NCBI GenBank assembly: GCA_905250025.1
Contig: CAJNOJ010000019.1
Span: 1 to 64,000 of the forward strand
From: Adineta ricciae
Lineage: Eukaryota; Rotifera; Eurotatoria; Adinetida; Adinetidae
Reading direction: 5' to 3'
DNA: 64,000 nucleotides
In this document: one piece after another, positions 50,449 to 62,873 of the stretch
Layout of the letters: the number at the start of each line of letters is the position of its first letter
Position numbering within the stretch: the stretch's first letter is position 1
Translations under genes and position numbers: made by a program
The notes under the pieces: generated by a model
The model's database searches: none
What the model was told of the DNA's origin: nothing
The model's input: only the letters and a program-made list of their open reading frames with translations

Positions 50449-51156
50449 CTAACGACGTGCACCAAAAATTGAACTACCGACGCGAACAATGGTACTTCCA
50501 GCTTGAATCGCTCTTTCGTAATCATGTGACATACCCATCGATAGTTCAACGTCGTCGAAAGTACGATTTGACTTTTCACACAAATCTTTCCGACACTGAA
50601 TCAATACTTGAAAATCTTGATCATTCTCACTTTGCACATTACTCATCGAACCAATGGTCATCAAACCTTGACAATTCAATGTTGGACAATTCTTTTCGAT
50701 GAAATTGTATAACGATAGAAACTGTTTTGGTTCAATTCCATACTTTTGTTTTTCATTACTAGTGTTAATCTGTATCAGCACATTTAACTTCCGTGCGTTT
50801 TGTTGAAGAATGAAGTTCAAACGCTCGGCAAGTTCAATGGAATCGACTGTTTGAATGCAGTCGAGATTGGCAACACGTGTTAAAAATCGTGGAACCTTTT
50901 TTCGTTGTAAATGCCCAACAAAATGCCAGCGTATATCGGGACAATGAGTACGAATGAGTTTATCATTGGATTTCTTCTCCAATTCTTCGGCATAATTTTC
51001 TCCAAAGTAACGTTGACCAGCTTGGTAGAGTTCAACGATATCTTCAACGGGTTTAGTCTTGGATATGGCAACTAGACGAACAGGACGACGAGTATGAGGG
51101 TGCAATTCGCTGATACGTTGAAGAATTAAGTTTAAGCGAGATGTGAGTTCACTCAT
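50449..51156 (-). CDS. PLPBP: PLP homeostasis protein (YggS/PROSC family)
   Basis: Binds pyridoxal 5'-phosphate and buffers the free cofactor; the fold is an alanine-racemase-like TIM barrel. One exon, 235 residues. Family motifs: RLVAISKTKPVEDIVELY with the PLP-linking Lys, GQRYFGENYAEELEKKS, IRWHFVGHLQRKKV, CIQTVDSIELAERLN, VLIQINTSNEKQKYGI, GLMTIGSM, and the C-terminal VELSMGMSHDYERAIQAGST then IVRVGSSIFGAR. All are intact and full length. Its ATG lies 250 bp from the divergent MKS1 ATG, and it is probably the upstream cistron of a pair with EXOC8. Confidence 0.97.
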   Translation of the reverse strand: MSELTSRLNLILQRISELHPHTRRPVRLVAISKTKPVEDIVELYQAGQRYFGENYAEELEKKSNDKLIRTHCPDIRWHFVGHLQRKKVPRFLTRVANLDCIQTVDSIELAERLNFILQQNARKLNVLIQINTSNEKQKYGIEPKQFLSLYNFIEKNCPTLNCQGLMTIGSMSNVQSENDQDFQVLIQCRKDLCEKSNRTFDDVELSMGMSHDYERAIQAGSTIVRVGSSIFGARR

Positions 51157-51406
51157 AGTTTATCTAAACAAACGAATCATTGGAATGGCTTATACAATCA
51201 ATCGTTTTGTTGAAATCGACTTTTGATTGATAAATCATTCGAATATTCCACTTTTCAAGTTCAAAGTATTATTTTCGAGACATTAGTCATCTAATAGTAA
51301 ATCAACCGTATGATAAGACCCACGACATCTACATTCGATTTGGCCAGTCATATGATATCGCTAAGACCTATTCTTATCTCGCAATTTTCGTTTACATTCG
51401 AATATT
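51157..51406. promoter_or_regulatory. Divergent promoter region PLPBP / MKS1
   Basis: 250 bp separate the two divergent start codons, so both promoters and 5' leaders must fit here. I looked for an RFX X-box because MKS1 is ciliary and found none with two good half sites. Confidence 0.4.
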
Positions 51407-53974
51407 ATGTCAAGCTTAGATGACAACGATGTGAACTATGCTGTCTATCGATCCAAGGATCAAATTCAAAACTTTAAAATTCGGTAAGAAAAATGCTCGA
51501 TTGTCACGTGTAAAGATCACGATTTTGCTAGTGTGAAATTGGAACATTTAACATCCAATGCACTAATACCGAGTTTGTCACGACTCAAAATTCAAGAAGA
51601 TCTATTAGCACTGCTCGATAGTGATGGACAGAAAGTTAAACAACCAAAAGCAACGGCCACAGACGTTCTGCAAGCTTTGAATGCACAGAGTACTACAGAC
51701 TACGAAGAAGTAGTGATCAGTTGGCAACAGAAACTGTTCAGCCGAGTAGATATAGAGTTTATCTTTGACCACTTACGCAATCTACTGTTCGATCTAGTTG
51801 GAATTTGAAGCCTATGGAAGAGATATGGGATCGTCAAGTACACCACTTGAGAAGATATATTTTGATCAAATACAAAAGATGAAGTAAAGAAATTCGTATC
51901 GATCTTGTTCATATCTGTCATTTCTGAATCGTTAGAGCGAAACGACAACAACCTGGTAGAATATTTACTTATATTCAGGATGATCCATATTGTATGGAAC
52001 GAGATGTAAGTAGTATAAGTTAGACACGAATTCATCTTAGTCTATGATCGAATTCAGCTCGATTATTTCATGACCGATTCACCAAATGAACAACCGAGTA
52101 ACTTAGCATTAGGTCTCAATTCTATTCGTAAGTATTTCATGGAGACGTTCTACGGTTCTCAAACATATTCTTATCTAGGCAAACGTCGTACTATTCCGTC
52201 TCGCAGGTTTGTCACATCCATTTTTCGACCTTCAATCAGTTGTAGACATTCGATCTTTAGTAATAATCAAAATCTACCGAAAGCAGATCTTATCAAGGAA
52301 AATCTAACAACCGATGATCTTCTTATCAACCGTTATGGTTCCTTTCCTCATCAGACGATGTATATCATGGTTGATTTAAATGATCCGGTCGATACAAGCG
52401 CAGCTCAACTTGTTACTTTTGCTCGACCACCAAATGAGCATGTTCTTTGTCGTATACATGTTCATTCCAATGAAATAATCATCATCACGCCAGACTTCAA
52501 TCCTGGTAAAGTCGCTTACATAATCGAAACCGGATATTTGAGCAATGAAGTGTATCAATACTATCTCGAACATGCTTCGACGTCAATCAGCAAGACTGAT
52601 TTGGTGAAAGAACGAAAATTATACAATGAAATCTGCTTGAGACAACATGAACATTTAGCACAGTTGGTTGGAAGCAAATTTGACGTGGTAAGAATCGTTT
52701 TAATGAGATATTAGTATACTGATGTTGGCTGTTTGATTTCAGCCACCGCCGACAGTCTTAAAATTGAATATCATCGGTGAAATAGTCAGTGCAAGAAACT
52801 TCGAGTACGATCATATTTATGTTTATTATGTACTCGATTTAGCCGAAGGTGAGTTTCTCAAATTTCTATCCGCACGCACCAGAAACTACTCCGCTAGATT
52901 GGCATGTTGAGTCTTCGACACTCTTATCTGGTTATACTCATACGGGTAGTACGACAATGTCTAGTAAACATGTACGTGAAATACATTGTCACACCAGTGA
53001 TTGCTGCTTGTCCCTTGTGATTCAAATAGATTGTAGTATAAGAGCGTAATGAGTAAATCTTTTAACAATAACTGTTAACTTGCAGGATGATGTTGTTTAT
53101 TATTCTCATCCATTTGAATTTGAACTGTGGTACAAACCATCTTCATATGGGGCTGACCGAAGTAATTACGAATTATTTTTGCTTTGTTTCTATCACTGCA
53201 CGTAACAGGTTTTCCACGAATGCCGAAGATTTACTTCCAAGTCGCGTCATTAGATTCATGGGGTCGACATCGAACAGAAGGCTACACTTATACTGATATT
53301 CCAAATATACCAGGTTTCTATCGATACCCATCTGTTCTGCTATAAATTTCAGTACTTTTACGCCCTCAGGATTCTATGACGAACATTTATCATGCTGGCG
53401 ACCTCGTGGTGATTCCATATTTAACGAAGTACGCCGATTTTTCATTGGAGGATCGCTGGAGCTTGAAGACATCAGCTACATCGCAATTCCAACATTGTTT
53501 CGAAGCGAACCGGTAATGAGTTCCACATTGACAAGCAGGCAGTCGAATGATTTGAACTTTCCTAGAGCAACTCACTATTGAGTCGTTTCGGTTTTCGCAC
53601 AATTTCCACAGGTTCAATAAACATTCGTTTCAATGTGGTTTTTCAATCACAGTATGATATAAGATTTCATCGAAGTTTCATTTTGTTCACGTAATTGTTA
53701 ATAGAAGTTTCGCAATGGAACACAAGAAAACACGGCGTGTTCATGCTGCGAATCGCTACGGGTAAGGTCTGAGCAAATGTATCTCATTCTTCTCATTTGA
53801 ACTTCATGTAGATTCGATGCGTTTATGTCTAACGTCCATAGTGTACTTGGTAAGTTCGTCTTTTTTATGAGAAATCTTTCGATGTGCGTCTTTCCAGAGG
53901 AATTCGAACGAGCGAAACGACGCGCTATCGAAGTCCGGCAAAATGTAGCGGAAACAATTAATTCTTCGTTTTAG
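51407..53974 (+). CDS. MKS1: MKS1, ciliary transition-zone B9-domain protein
   Basis: MKS1 forms the B9 complex of the ciliary transition-zone gate with B9D1/B9D2. From MSSLDDNDVNYAVYRSKDQI (human VYRSRDPVRNLRL), exons give EVVISWQQKLFS (human EIVIGWQEKLFS), IFTYIQDDPY-like sequence, MYIMVDLNDPVD and EHVLCRIHVHSNEIIIITPD (human [20 protein letters not shown]). LKLNIIGEIVSARNFEYDHI opens the B9 domain, followed by YYSHPFEFEL, QVASLDSWGRHRTEGYTY, FNEVRRFFIGGSLELEDISY (human AELRRFFIGGSLELEDLSY), NSLLSRFGFRTISTGSINIR and a tail with LEEFERAKRRAIEV. About 16 exons with 48-60-nt introns; AATAAA at 54040. Full length. Confidence 0.95.
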
Positions 53975-54193
53975 CAATGCAGATATCAAACATACGATGC
54001 TTGTTCATCTTGTACTTCTCTTCTCCTAGATTTCGATTGAATAAATTATACTCTAGAAACTACATTCATTGTTTATTGTTGGTCTTCATTTTTCGTTGTA
54101 TTACAAACTATTAACAAATATATAACATTCACCAGAGAGAAAAGTAATAACAAGAAAATCGTTTTCGATAGGGAACTATTATCAGACATTGAG

Positions 54194-55737
54194 TCATTGT
54201 ATTGCTTTGTCATTTTGGTGAATTGTTTCGTCCCAAGTGAAGGAGTTTACTCGAATGCGATTCGGAAATTTATGTTGATGTAACGTTAAAATTCGTCGCC
54301 AGATTTCTCGCATGCTATTCAGTGAGTTCGGCTAGATGAAAAGAAGGTTCTGCCATGACTCTCGTTGCTTCAAACCTCTACTTACAAAGTGGCCAAACAT
54401 AATCGTATAGAACGATTTCGCAGACATGAAACGCGTATGTGCTAACTGTTCGGGAATGGTATACAGTGAACCGAGCTGGGCATAAGTAACATTTGCAGCA
54501 GAAGCAACCGCTCCAGTTATGTAATAATCGTCAACCCAAAAGAATGGAATGTACAAACTAGCATTATACCTAAAAAAGACAAAAACATGTCAGTGAGACG
54601 TGTAATTAAGTCGATGAAATATACTAATAAGAGTAGTCCTTCTATCATCAGCAGTGATTATTCAACACTTTTTCTTATTAGAACATGAACGGAAATACTG
54701 CTACTCTCGACTTCTATATACTTTTCCTTCATTCCTAATTACCTTCAGTAAACTAGAGTTCCTATAAATAGAACAAGCACAAATAGTCTATAATTTTGCT
54801 AAGCGTGGAAATGTTATCAAAATAGAGTAAGTCAACTAATAACTTCGATTGCTATTTAAAAAAGTAGATATGATACTCTTGTCGAATATTCTACGAAAAC
54901 AGTGTAACTTACATTTTAGCTGCCATGTCGCCAGTTAAGATATACGCTAGGAAATTCAACGAAATAGAATATTAGAATAGCAGATTTTTCTTATTTTACC
55001 GGATCCACTGCAATACGGCGGAAACTTATCGAACGGGAAATCTTCTTTGCTCAAGTACCATTTGGACTTACTAGAAAGAAAAGCAGTTCGCATACAATTC
55101 CATTCAATACATTTACTTCTTTTTCCTACCTATCTCTCATGACAGTCATCGCTGTCCATAGCAAACAAAGTATCGTTCCTTTTCGTACATCTACCTTATG
55201 TTTATCCAGATATTTCAAATGATTCAACAGTGTAAATGTGTTAACAACGATGTCGTCATCGACTTTGAGAATGTATTTCGTATTTGGACAAAATTTCGAT
55301 ATCCATTTTAAAGCCATAATACCTTTATATGTGAGATTTTTGTACGAATCAAGAAAATCTTCTTGAACGATATCGCGATAGATTTCATTTTCATATTGAA
55401 TGGCTTTCATTTGGTTGGCATCAAGACTTTTGCCCATCATAAAGATTAGTCGCATTTCGGGAAATAAACTTCGCGTTGCCCATGTTTCACGTATGACAAT
55501 CCGTCGCTGATAATTACTCGGTCCGGAATGAACATAAACAAGAACAAACAAATCCGAATTGCTATCATTACACACGGAATAACCAGGATTGAGAATGTAC
55601 AAAAAATCATGTGGGTTAACAATATGATCACGTGGACTATACGGATTTTTTATTGGCGACTCGGTCGTCGTTGTAGTATTCTGGAGTTGTGTACCATCGG
55701 CATGAATAATTAGTGCGATGAAGAGAATAAAAATCAT
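54194..55737 (-). CDS. Beta-1,3-galactosyltransferase-like glycosyltransferase (GT31)
   Basis: A type II Golgi enzyme that should transfer galactose or GlcNAc in beta-1,3 linkage; the exact acceptor cannot be read. From MIFILFIALIIHADGTQLQN (signal anchor), a short Thr-rich stem leads to the catalytic domain. It has LFVLVYVHSGPSNYQRRIVI, RETWATRSL, LIFMMGKSLDANQ, DIVQEDFLDSYKNLTYKGIM, and FCPNTKYILKVDDDIVVNTF with the DxD motif. SKWYLSKEDFPFDKFPPYCS, GSAYILTGDMAAKMY and FFWVDDYYITGAVA follow (ED(V/Y)xxG position). Three or four exons, about 350 residues, normal for B3GALT. A TTTTTTCAG acceptor lies 6 nt before the ATG, suggesting a trans-spliced or very short leader. Confidence 0.88.
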
Positions 55738-56844
55738 TTCAATCTGAAAAAAGAATATGAAAAAAATCATTTATCACGACGTATTTAAAGCCAAGATTAA
55801 TCGATTGAAATTTGAGCTAGGCAAAATCGCGTCGAAAGTTCCAATCATCATCGTTGTATGATTTTGTGGAAGAAAAGGGAAGTAATAAAAACGAGAAAGA
55901 TGTTTGTATAAATAAAGAATAGATTTATGTTTTCATTTCTTCCGTTCCCTCTCTTTTTCATCAAGACTTCTCCATCAAGTATACGTTTATTATATACTCA
56001 TTCTCCTTTTTTCAATGCCTGCTGGATTTTACTTCATGTAGTCAAAATTTAATAAAAAAAAATGTGAGAAGAAGAAGAAAGAGAACTGTCTCATGTTTAA
56101 AGGGGTGGCATTGACGCAGCAATGTGCGTATATATTTGTTCTTTCTTTCTCTCTTCCACTTATTTCCTTTTCATGGCTGCAAAAGGTATATGCTACTGCT
56201 GCTGTTTGTCAATTAAACATGTCAACGAAGAAACGAACAAGTTCAGTCTCATATTAGTCAATAGAACAAGAAAGGCACAAAAGAATTATTCTCGGACGTC
56301 AGAATTGATTGAAAGATAATTGTTACAAAACGAGAAAAACATTTCTCCGGAGTATTCCGAGTAACCAAATTACCATTTTCTCATTAGCAATAAATTGACA
56401 TGCTATGTGGCACTTCGATGTAAACATCCCTTGTTAAATTCTCATTCGAAAACTTCGAAAGATATCATAGATCTTTCGTTAATGTCAAATATCTCTTTCT
56501 ATGGCTCAGTTAGATTGATCAATGCTTGCATAATAATCTACAAATGATTATTGAATGGAAACAATCTCCGAAAGCAACTGTATGCGAACAGATCGCATCT
56601 ATCTCGTTGAAGATAGAAGCGATAGAATGTGTCGTTGACAATCGATTAAGTCAGTACATAAACAGCGCTTTGAGAGAACAGATGAGGACGAGTACGAAGG
56701 TCGAATAGAACTGATGCTGTTGTAATATCATATCAACAAGAAAGAGAAAGGAAAAAACGAGTTTGGACATAAGACATTACCGGTTGATTTCTATTAGTAT
56801 CCTTAGATAGCTTGCACTCGGAAAGCAAATAAAAAAAGAAAGTC
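55738..56844. other. Intergenic between B3GALT and fibulin
   Basis: About 1.1 kb between divergent genes. AT-rich, with no supportable gene. The small open frames at 56122-56319 and 56526-56708 have no domain and no splice partner. The region must contain the fibulin promoter. Confidence 0.4.
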
Positions 56845-59800
56845 ATGGAGTTGTTTTCGAAAATAATCATTGCTTTTGTTGGATACTTCGCATTATGCAT
56901 ATCAATATCAGGTAAATACAAACGAACCTGAGAATAGTTTTGTGAGTGCAGTTTATTTAGATGCGTTTCGTAATAATATCGACGAATGTTGTCAAACAGG
57001 TCGAACTCAAGCTGAAAGTACAAGAACATGTACTCTAACATTGCAATCGTTAATTACTGAAAATCATACGAATCATTCAGCTAATTGTCGATTTCTGGCG
57101 CACATATGCTGCCTATCGAATTTACGGCAATTCTTTTGTGATGAAGGTTTAAAAACGGCACTTCGTTTATTACCATGCAATGAAACCAAACTGGAAGCCA
57201 AAGATACATATCAGGTTGAAGAGAAAGTGAATTATCGTATTCACTTTTTGCTTGAGCTGTTTAGATGTGTTGTAAGTGTTGCGAATTGGGCGTTCGAGCA
57301 GGTCGAGATCTGGAAGACTGTGAACCGGTGAATGTTCTCGATGAGAGATGTAGCGAACAATTTACAAGTTGTTGCAAAAAGGCGAAATCTTGTAAGAACA
57401 CACTGGTCGAATTGTATACAAGCCTTTCGTTGTCTTTTCTAGTAAATTGTGATACAGGTTTTGAAATGGGAGACAACGGACGATGTCATGGTAAGTTACT
57501 TGAGAGAACAAATCACACTATGTATTACATGCGGCTATTTAGACGTCAATGAATGTCTTTCGAGTCCATGTGCGAAAACGATGAAATGCGAAAATACACC
57601 AGGTTCCTATCGATGTGTGGAAGGATGTGATCCGGGTTATACATGGTCGCTCAAACAAGGAGAATGTCGAGGTATGAATAATTGATTTGTGGTGCATTGT
57701 ATTGTTCTTTTGTTCAGATATTGATGAATGTGCTCTACACAAACATAACTGCAGCTATGGTCACCGATGTGAGAATATGCCTGGTTCATTTAGGTACGAT
57801 CATTTCGTTTCGTTTTCTTGGAAGAACTTCATATTTATTGAGAATAGATGTATTCGAGAGAGAAACTGTGGTACTGGTTACCAAGTCGATCCAATTACAC
57901 AAACGTGCATTGGTAAAAATGAAAGTTTCTTTTCTTTGATCGATCGATTACCTTTTCTTTCTTTCAGATATTGATGAATGTGAACAAGATATTGATGAGT
58001 GTAGGTAAGAAAAGATTAATTGTAAGTACAAGACAAAATATATTGAATGTGTTCCCTTTGTCGTATAGGCCTGGCTATATCTGTAAGAATGTTCCTGGGA
58101 CATACAAGTAAATATGCGAGAATCGGCTGATTTGATTCAATCGTGTGGATCGTTCTATTCTAGATGTATACCACAAAATTGTACGTTTGGTGAAAAATTT
58201 AATGCTTTCTTCGGTCGCTGTGAAAAAGTTCAATGCCAACCAGGCTATAATGTCACTCTCTTTGGAAAGTGTATCGGTACGTGTAATTCATAATCAGATT
58301 TGGATTCACTATGATGGTTATTTAGATATAAATGAATGTGCACTGAAGCCAGGCCCATGTAAACTTGGCGAACGATGTGATAACACACCAGGCTCGTACA
58401 AATGCGTTCAAACATTTGCTTGTGCAAACGGATTAGAAATGAAAGAATTACAATGTTTAGGTAATTGTAAACCGAAATAATTTGTAAATAGTACATTCTG
58501 AATCTTCAAGATATTGATGAATGTGCTATTGGAAATCATACGTGTCTACCACCAGCAACATGTAAAAACACATATGGATCATTTTATGTAAGTTTATTCG
58601 ATTAGGCATTACTTTATCGATTTCTTCTTGCTCATCGTAGTGTCAATGTCCACCAGGCTTTATTTTCAAATATGGTGCTTGTGTTGGTACGGTTGATGTG
58701 TTTCAAAGATGCGTGGCTAATTTTAGTTTTTCTTTGCAACTAGATGATGATGAATGTGGACGAGGACATTCGATTTGTCCAACAAATTCATTCTGTCGTA
58801 ACACACCTGGCTCGTATGCTGTAATATCATTTGACATAGCTAATCGACTAAACAAAACAGTTGAACTGATCTTTTGTTCTAGTGTGACTGTGTGGCTGGT
58901 TACAAGATGTTAGCTGAACGTGCATTCTGCGAAGGTAACAAACTCCCACGAACATACTTGTGATTAAAGTTCTTGAATAGATATTGATGAATGTCAAACA
59001 TCACCGGATACATGTGAACAGAAATGTATTAATGTTCAAGGATCGTATTATGTAAATAACTTCTCCCTTTTTCTTCATAATTTATGGGAGAAAAACTGTG
59101 GTGATTCTTTTCTTTTCATAGTGTCTATGCAAAGAAGGTTATCGTTTGAATGGTGATAAACGAACTTGTCGAGGTAGGACTAGTGATAATGCTCTGGAAT
59201 TTATCTTTGAACAAATTTTCGTTTAGATCTTGATGAATGCTCGATGATCGCGAATCTATGTCAATATCATTGTGTAAACACTCCAGGTTCATACAAATGT
59301 ATTTGTCCATCGGGTTTCTCTCTTGAACGTGGTCGTCAGTGTCAAGATGTTGATGAATGTCAACTTGGCACGCATAATTGCCGTGCTGAAGATGTTTGTG
59401 TAAATCTTCGTGGTGGATATCGTTGCTATCATGTCGATTGCCCTAACGGTTACGAAAGACAAGGCAATAGGTAAATTGCCTTTCAATGAATTCAACTCAC
59501 TTGTTTTCCTTCTCTCGTAGTCGATGTCAATTGAGTGCACGCTGGTGTAATGACCATCAGAACGATGTCAATCAACGCTGTACAGTTAGTAAACCAGTTA
59601 AAATTGTTTATTCATTCATCGCTTTGCCTGGTATGTAAATCGCTTGATCACAAACAAGAAGTGAAAGTTTGTTTGCTTTTTAGCCAAAATACGTATTCCG
59701 ACCGAAATCTTTCGCATACGGAACAGTCAACTAACCATGAGTCAACATGCCGAGTTCGATCTACGTTTGATCAACTCGCGCGATCCATTCACTAATATAA

Positions 59801-59997
59801 CTCACACATCATTTGAACACTTTCAACTAAAACGTTATCCCCCACATAATGCACATTTAATGGTTGTCAAAGAATTGAATGCCTTGCAAGAAATCGAATT
59901 AAGTATCGAAATGAAAATCTATACGAACAATATGTTAAATTCAATATCGATTATGAAGATCTTGATTTATGTTAGTCAGTATGATTTTTATCCCTAA
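56845..59997 (+). CDS. FBLN: Fibulin-1-like extracellular matrix protein
   Basis: Secreted basement-membrane and elastic-fibre glycoprotein. From [20 protein letters not shown] (signal peptide), an N-terminal Cys-rich part follows, with anaphylatoxin-like modules [15 protein letters not shown] and [18 protein letters not shown] to [13 protein letters not shown]. Nine calcium-binding EGF modules come next, each opening with a D-x-(D/N)-E-C motif: DVNEC, DIDEC, DIDEC, DINEC, DIDEC, DDDEC, DIDEC, DLDEC, DVDEC. Most contain NTPGSY(K/R)C. The C-terminal fibulin domain ([37 protein letters not shown]) ends at YDFYP. Nine cbEGFs is the fibulin-1 number. Almost every EGF module is one exon, about 19 exons in all. 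Module three has a duplicated DIDEC start and is irregular. Confidence 0.92.
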
Positions 59998-60172
59998 GAT
60001 GCATTGACCCTCTTCGATAAACCTGTTTGTTTTTTTTTCTTTTTCTGGATGAATGTTAAGAAGAAAGAGTGCGTCTATTTTTTTTTCAGAAGAAGATGAC
60101 ACACACACATACGCAGACGAAAAGTTTTTGTTTTTTTCTAATAAAAAAAGAAGTATAGATATAATATATATT

Positions 60173-61255
60173 TTAATATGCTGGTTGAGTTTGAAATTTC
60201 CAAAGAATAGGAGATTTGTACGATGCGTGACTGCCTGTCGATAATTCGCATAAAAGTTCATATTCACGTCCGTATGGTGAGCTGAAACAAAGCAAAGTTT
60301 TCATCATCAGAAATCTCGTTGTGTACATCTCATACCGATTGGAGTGTTCACCGTTGACGGATAAACACTTGTTTGTTGGCGCATGAGCAAGTACAACTTT
60401 GTCATCGATCTAAATCAGGAGCAATTGAGAGAAAACTAAAAACGAAACGAACTCCTTACTTTCACTTCGGATCCTTCGAATTCTAATCGTAGGTGTGAAC
60501 TTGGATGTAATACAACCCAAACACTGCTTCGATTTCGATGGTTGGTAAAGATAACATCACATGTTCGAGCTGAACGTGTTCCACTTTTGACACACGATAA
60601 AAATAGCTAGAATCAATCGACTGACTAATCGAATCAAATCAAATGCAGTAATATTTACTTGTCCACTTGTGTCCGATATCATGATTTCATCACCGTATCT
60701 AACCGTTTGTGAATCTACAGAAAGATTCGGTCTTTGGATGACAAAAGCTGAGCGAAGTGTTGGTCGCATCAACGTCGTTCCCGTCGCTGTCAATTCTGTT
60801 GCTCCTTCATTCGCACCTGAAGCATGCGGGATGCCCAGAGCTAAGCAACAGTTCATTTCGGATTTCTCTCCTGTGTATGGAGCTGATTGTGTCCATGCAT
60901 TGGCAAGAAGTATTTGATGACCAAAACGAAGTAAACCATCACCTCCGGATACACTTAACGGCAGCTAGAATAAGAAACAGTTCGAATATAATCAATGAGA
61001 AAATTCTTCAAGCAGGTTCCTTTACCGATTGTGACATACGTTCAACTTCAGTCATTTTTTGCGATGCTAATTGACCGGAATAACGCTTATCGAGGAAATC
61101 ATTCAAAACTTCCTAGGAAATGTTCAAACAACAATAGCATGAACTTGAATATGTATTTTTCCTAGCCCTACTTCTTCCATGACTCGATCTTCATACCAAT
61201 TTCCAATCAAACACTGAGGATTGTAAGGCCGAACGTTAGCTCGACTGTTCATCAT
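60173..61255 (-). CDS. CFAP161: CFAP161, cilia- and flagella-associated protein
   Basis: CFAP161 is a microtubule-lumen protein of motile-cilia axonemes. The start MMNSRANVRPYNPQCLIGNW, with YEDR, at 61255 matches human YGPGVRIGNWNEDVYLEEE. Later exons give EVLNDFLDKRYSGQLASQKM (human MKDFLEKRDKGKLLIQ), LSVSGGDGLLRFGHQILLAN (human LSVTEDGYIHYGDKVMLVN), TLRSAFVIQRPNLSVDSQTV, RYGDEIMISDTSGQ and HLRLEFEGSEVKIDDKVVLA (human LRLEYEGFPVPANAKILI). The end, PYGREYELLCELSTGSHASY then KSPILWKFQTQPAY, matches human YFGKEAEVVAHTYLDSHRVEKPRNHWML. About six exons, near the family length of 300. It runs convergent with fibulin, 175 bp apart. Confidence 0.9.
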
Positions 61256-61337
61256 CTTTACAGAAATGTCTTTCAACTTTTTGAAAAATAAAGAAATCCT
61301 ATGTAACCACAACACAATTTTTCTTTTCGTCCAAAGC

Positions 61338-61351
61338 GTTGCTATGCATCC
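61338..61351 (-). promoter_or_regulatory. X-box-like site upstream of CFAP161
   Basis: On the minus strand the site reads GGATGCATAGCAAC, 83-96 nt upstream of the CFAP161 start. The right half AGCAAC is a perfect RFX half site, and the AT spacer is as in the 14-bp X-box. The left half GGATGC is degenerate compared with GTTGCC. Half-site matches are common by chance, so this is only suggestive. Confidence 0.35.
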
Positions 61352-62526
61352 ATTAGGTTGTTAAGCGCAATAAGAAATACAAAGTGTTTTTCATTTGCAT
61401 CTTCTGTATGTGACATCTATGGATGCACGAAAAGCATGATGAGCAGAGATTGCGTTAAGCTAAATGCCATGAGATAAATTTCAAGAAAGAAAATGACATT
61501 GCACGACTTTGGCTCAAGATGCGTTATAGGATCAGAAAATAGAAACAAGATTAGAAGCAATTAAAAATTGAGAAAAACAATAAACTGGTATTTTTTGCCA
61601 GTCCCGATTTAAACAACAGCATATGATCTAAACTACTATTCGTGTTTTAATAAAAGATCGGTAGATATTATACTGAACGTCTTTATCATTCGTTAGAGGG
61701 CATCTTTGATTTTTCAGTAATGAATACCTCAGGCCTCTTACTGTTTTTGACAACCCGTCGCCTGCAACCATGCTCATGTACTTTTTATTGAAATCTTCAC
61801 AGTAATTAGATGTACTTTCTCAATCATTGTCTCGTCAAACACTTTAGAAGTTCTTAGTTTGCGTTCATAGTTAAAACGTACATTTCAGACTTTATCGAGT
61901 TGACAATACACACATTTATTTATTCGTGAAAAGTACTTTCTCCTCATCTAGTAAATGATGATGTTTACGATACATGTTAGCACGGGCGAAGATTCTCCTT
62001 TTGCAATGTCGGGAACCGTATGTCTCCTTGTTAGCATGCTTAGAATGAATGCTAATGAATTGAATAATCGAGATTGAACGATGCCGTCCTCGATGCACTA
62101 GTAAAGCCAATTAGACTAAATGCATTCGAGTCCCGGGCAAGTCTTTCGACGCAAGTACATTGTGAAGAAAAAAAACAACAATCGGAGATTTTCCGCCTCC
62201 GTAATGTTTCTCTATCTCTTCCCTCTGACGATCGATTTATTAATTGTAAGAAATTGTATTGCTTTTTAGTGTCGAACATGTTTTTGCTTTTGTTTTCATC
62301 ATGGAAATCTCTTTGAGTTTATGCAAAATAACATCTCCTCCGCGTTTATTTTTCAGCACAGAGAAGAGATAGAAGATTGGATTCCAATGTCGACTAGAAA
62401 ATCATTTCTTGTTCGATTCAGTGCATTCATTTATTAAAGAACAAGTCTCCTTCACGTTACAACAAAACTTCTTCTTTGTCTTTAGATCGCATTTCCTCTT
62501 CATTTCAAAACTCAAATAATAACAGT
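61352..62526. other. Intergenic upstream of the neuropeptide gene
   Basis: About 1.2 kb without a supportable gene. A TTTATTTTTCAG acceptor near 62355 and a TTGTCTTTAG acceptor at 62474-62483 lie upstream of the neuropeptide ATG. They may bound a 5'-UTR exon or serve trans-splicing. Confidence 0.4.
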
Positions 62527-62873
62527 ATGCAACCAATCAGTTTAATTCTGGTGTTGATCGTTGGTTATATTACTTTAATTACCATGACATGTGCCCTTTC
62601 GGTAAGCTCCACAGCAGTCGCTGTCTTCTTCTCCTCAATTTATCCTCTTTGTTTTGTGTCAATTAGGAGGAAAAACATCAAATGGATGATATGCATGTCA
62701 ATCAAGCTTTAAGAAACAAACGTTTCTACGATTTCGGTTCTCGATCAGTTCATGCCGATGATGAAGATTTACAAAATTTCAACGACGAATTCGAACGTCT
62801 CCGACGATTTTATGATTTCGGTACACGAAAGCGTTTCTATGATTTCGGTTCGAAGAAACGTTCTGATGAATAA
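62527..62873 (+). CDS. Candidate neuropeptide precursor with three FYDFG repeats
   Basis: A 93-residue secreted precursor in two exons. A signal peptide (MQPISLILVLIVGYITLITM then TCALS) fills exon 1. Exon 2 holds an acidic spacer and three copies of a short peptide set between basic cleavage sites: KR-FYDFGSR at residues 43-51, RR-FYDFGTR-KR at 71-81 and KR-FYDFGSK-KR at 80-90, ending SDE. The spacer between copies 1 and 2 is acidic (SVHADDEDLQNFNDEFERL), typical of prohormones. Furin/PC cleavage and trimming would release FYDFGS- and FYDFGT-type peptides. The Gly is followed by Ser/Thr rather than a basic residue, so ordinary C-terminal amidation is not expected. I recognise no named family. 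AATAAA at 63036 and 63047. Confidence 0.8.

Noticed and set aside
51157-51406. X-box for MKS1
   Set aside because: No pair of RFX half sites with correct spacing was found in the shared promoter.
61124-61315. Upstream start for CFAP161 at 61315
   Set aside because: The extra N-terminus is not in relatives, and an AAAG acceptor-like site precedes the 61255 start.
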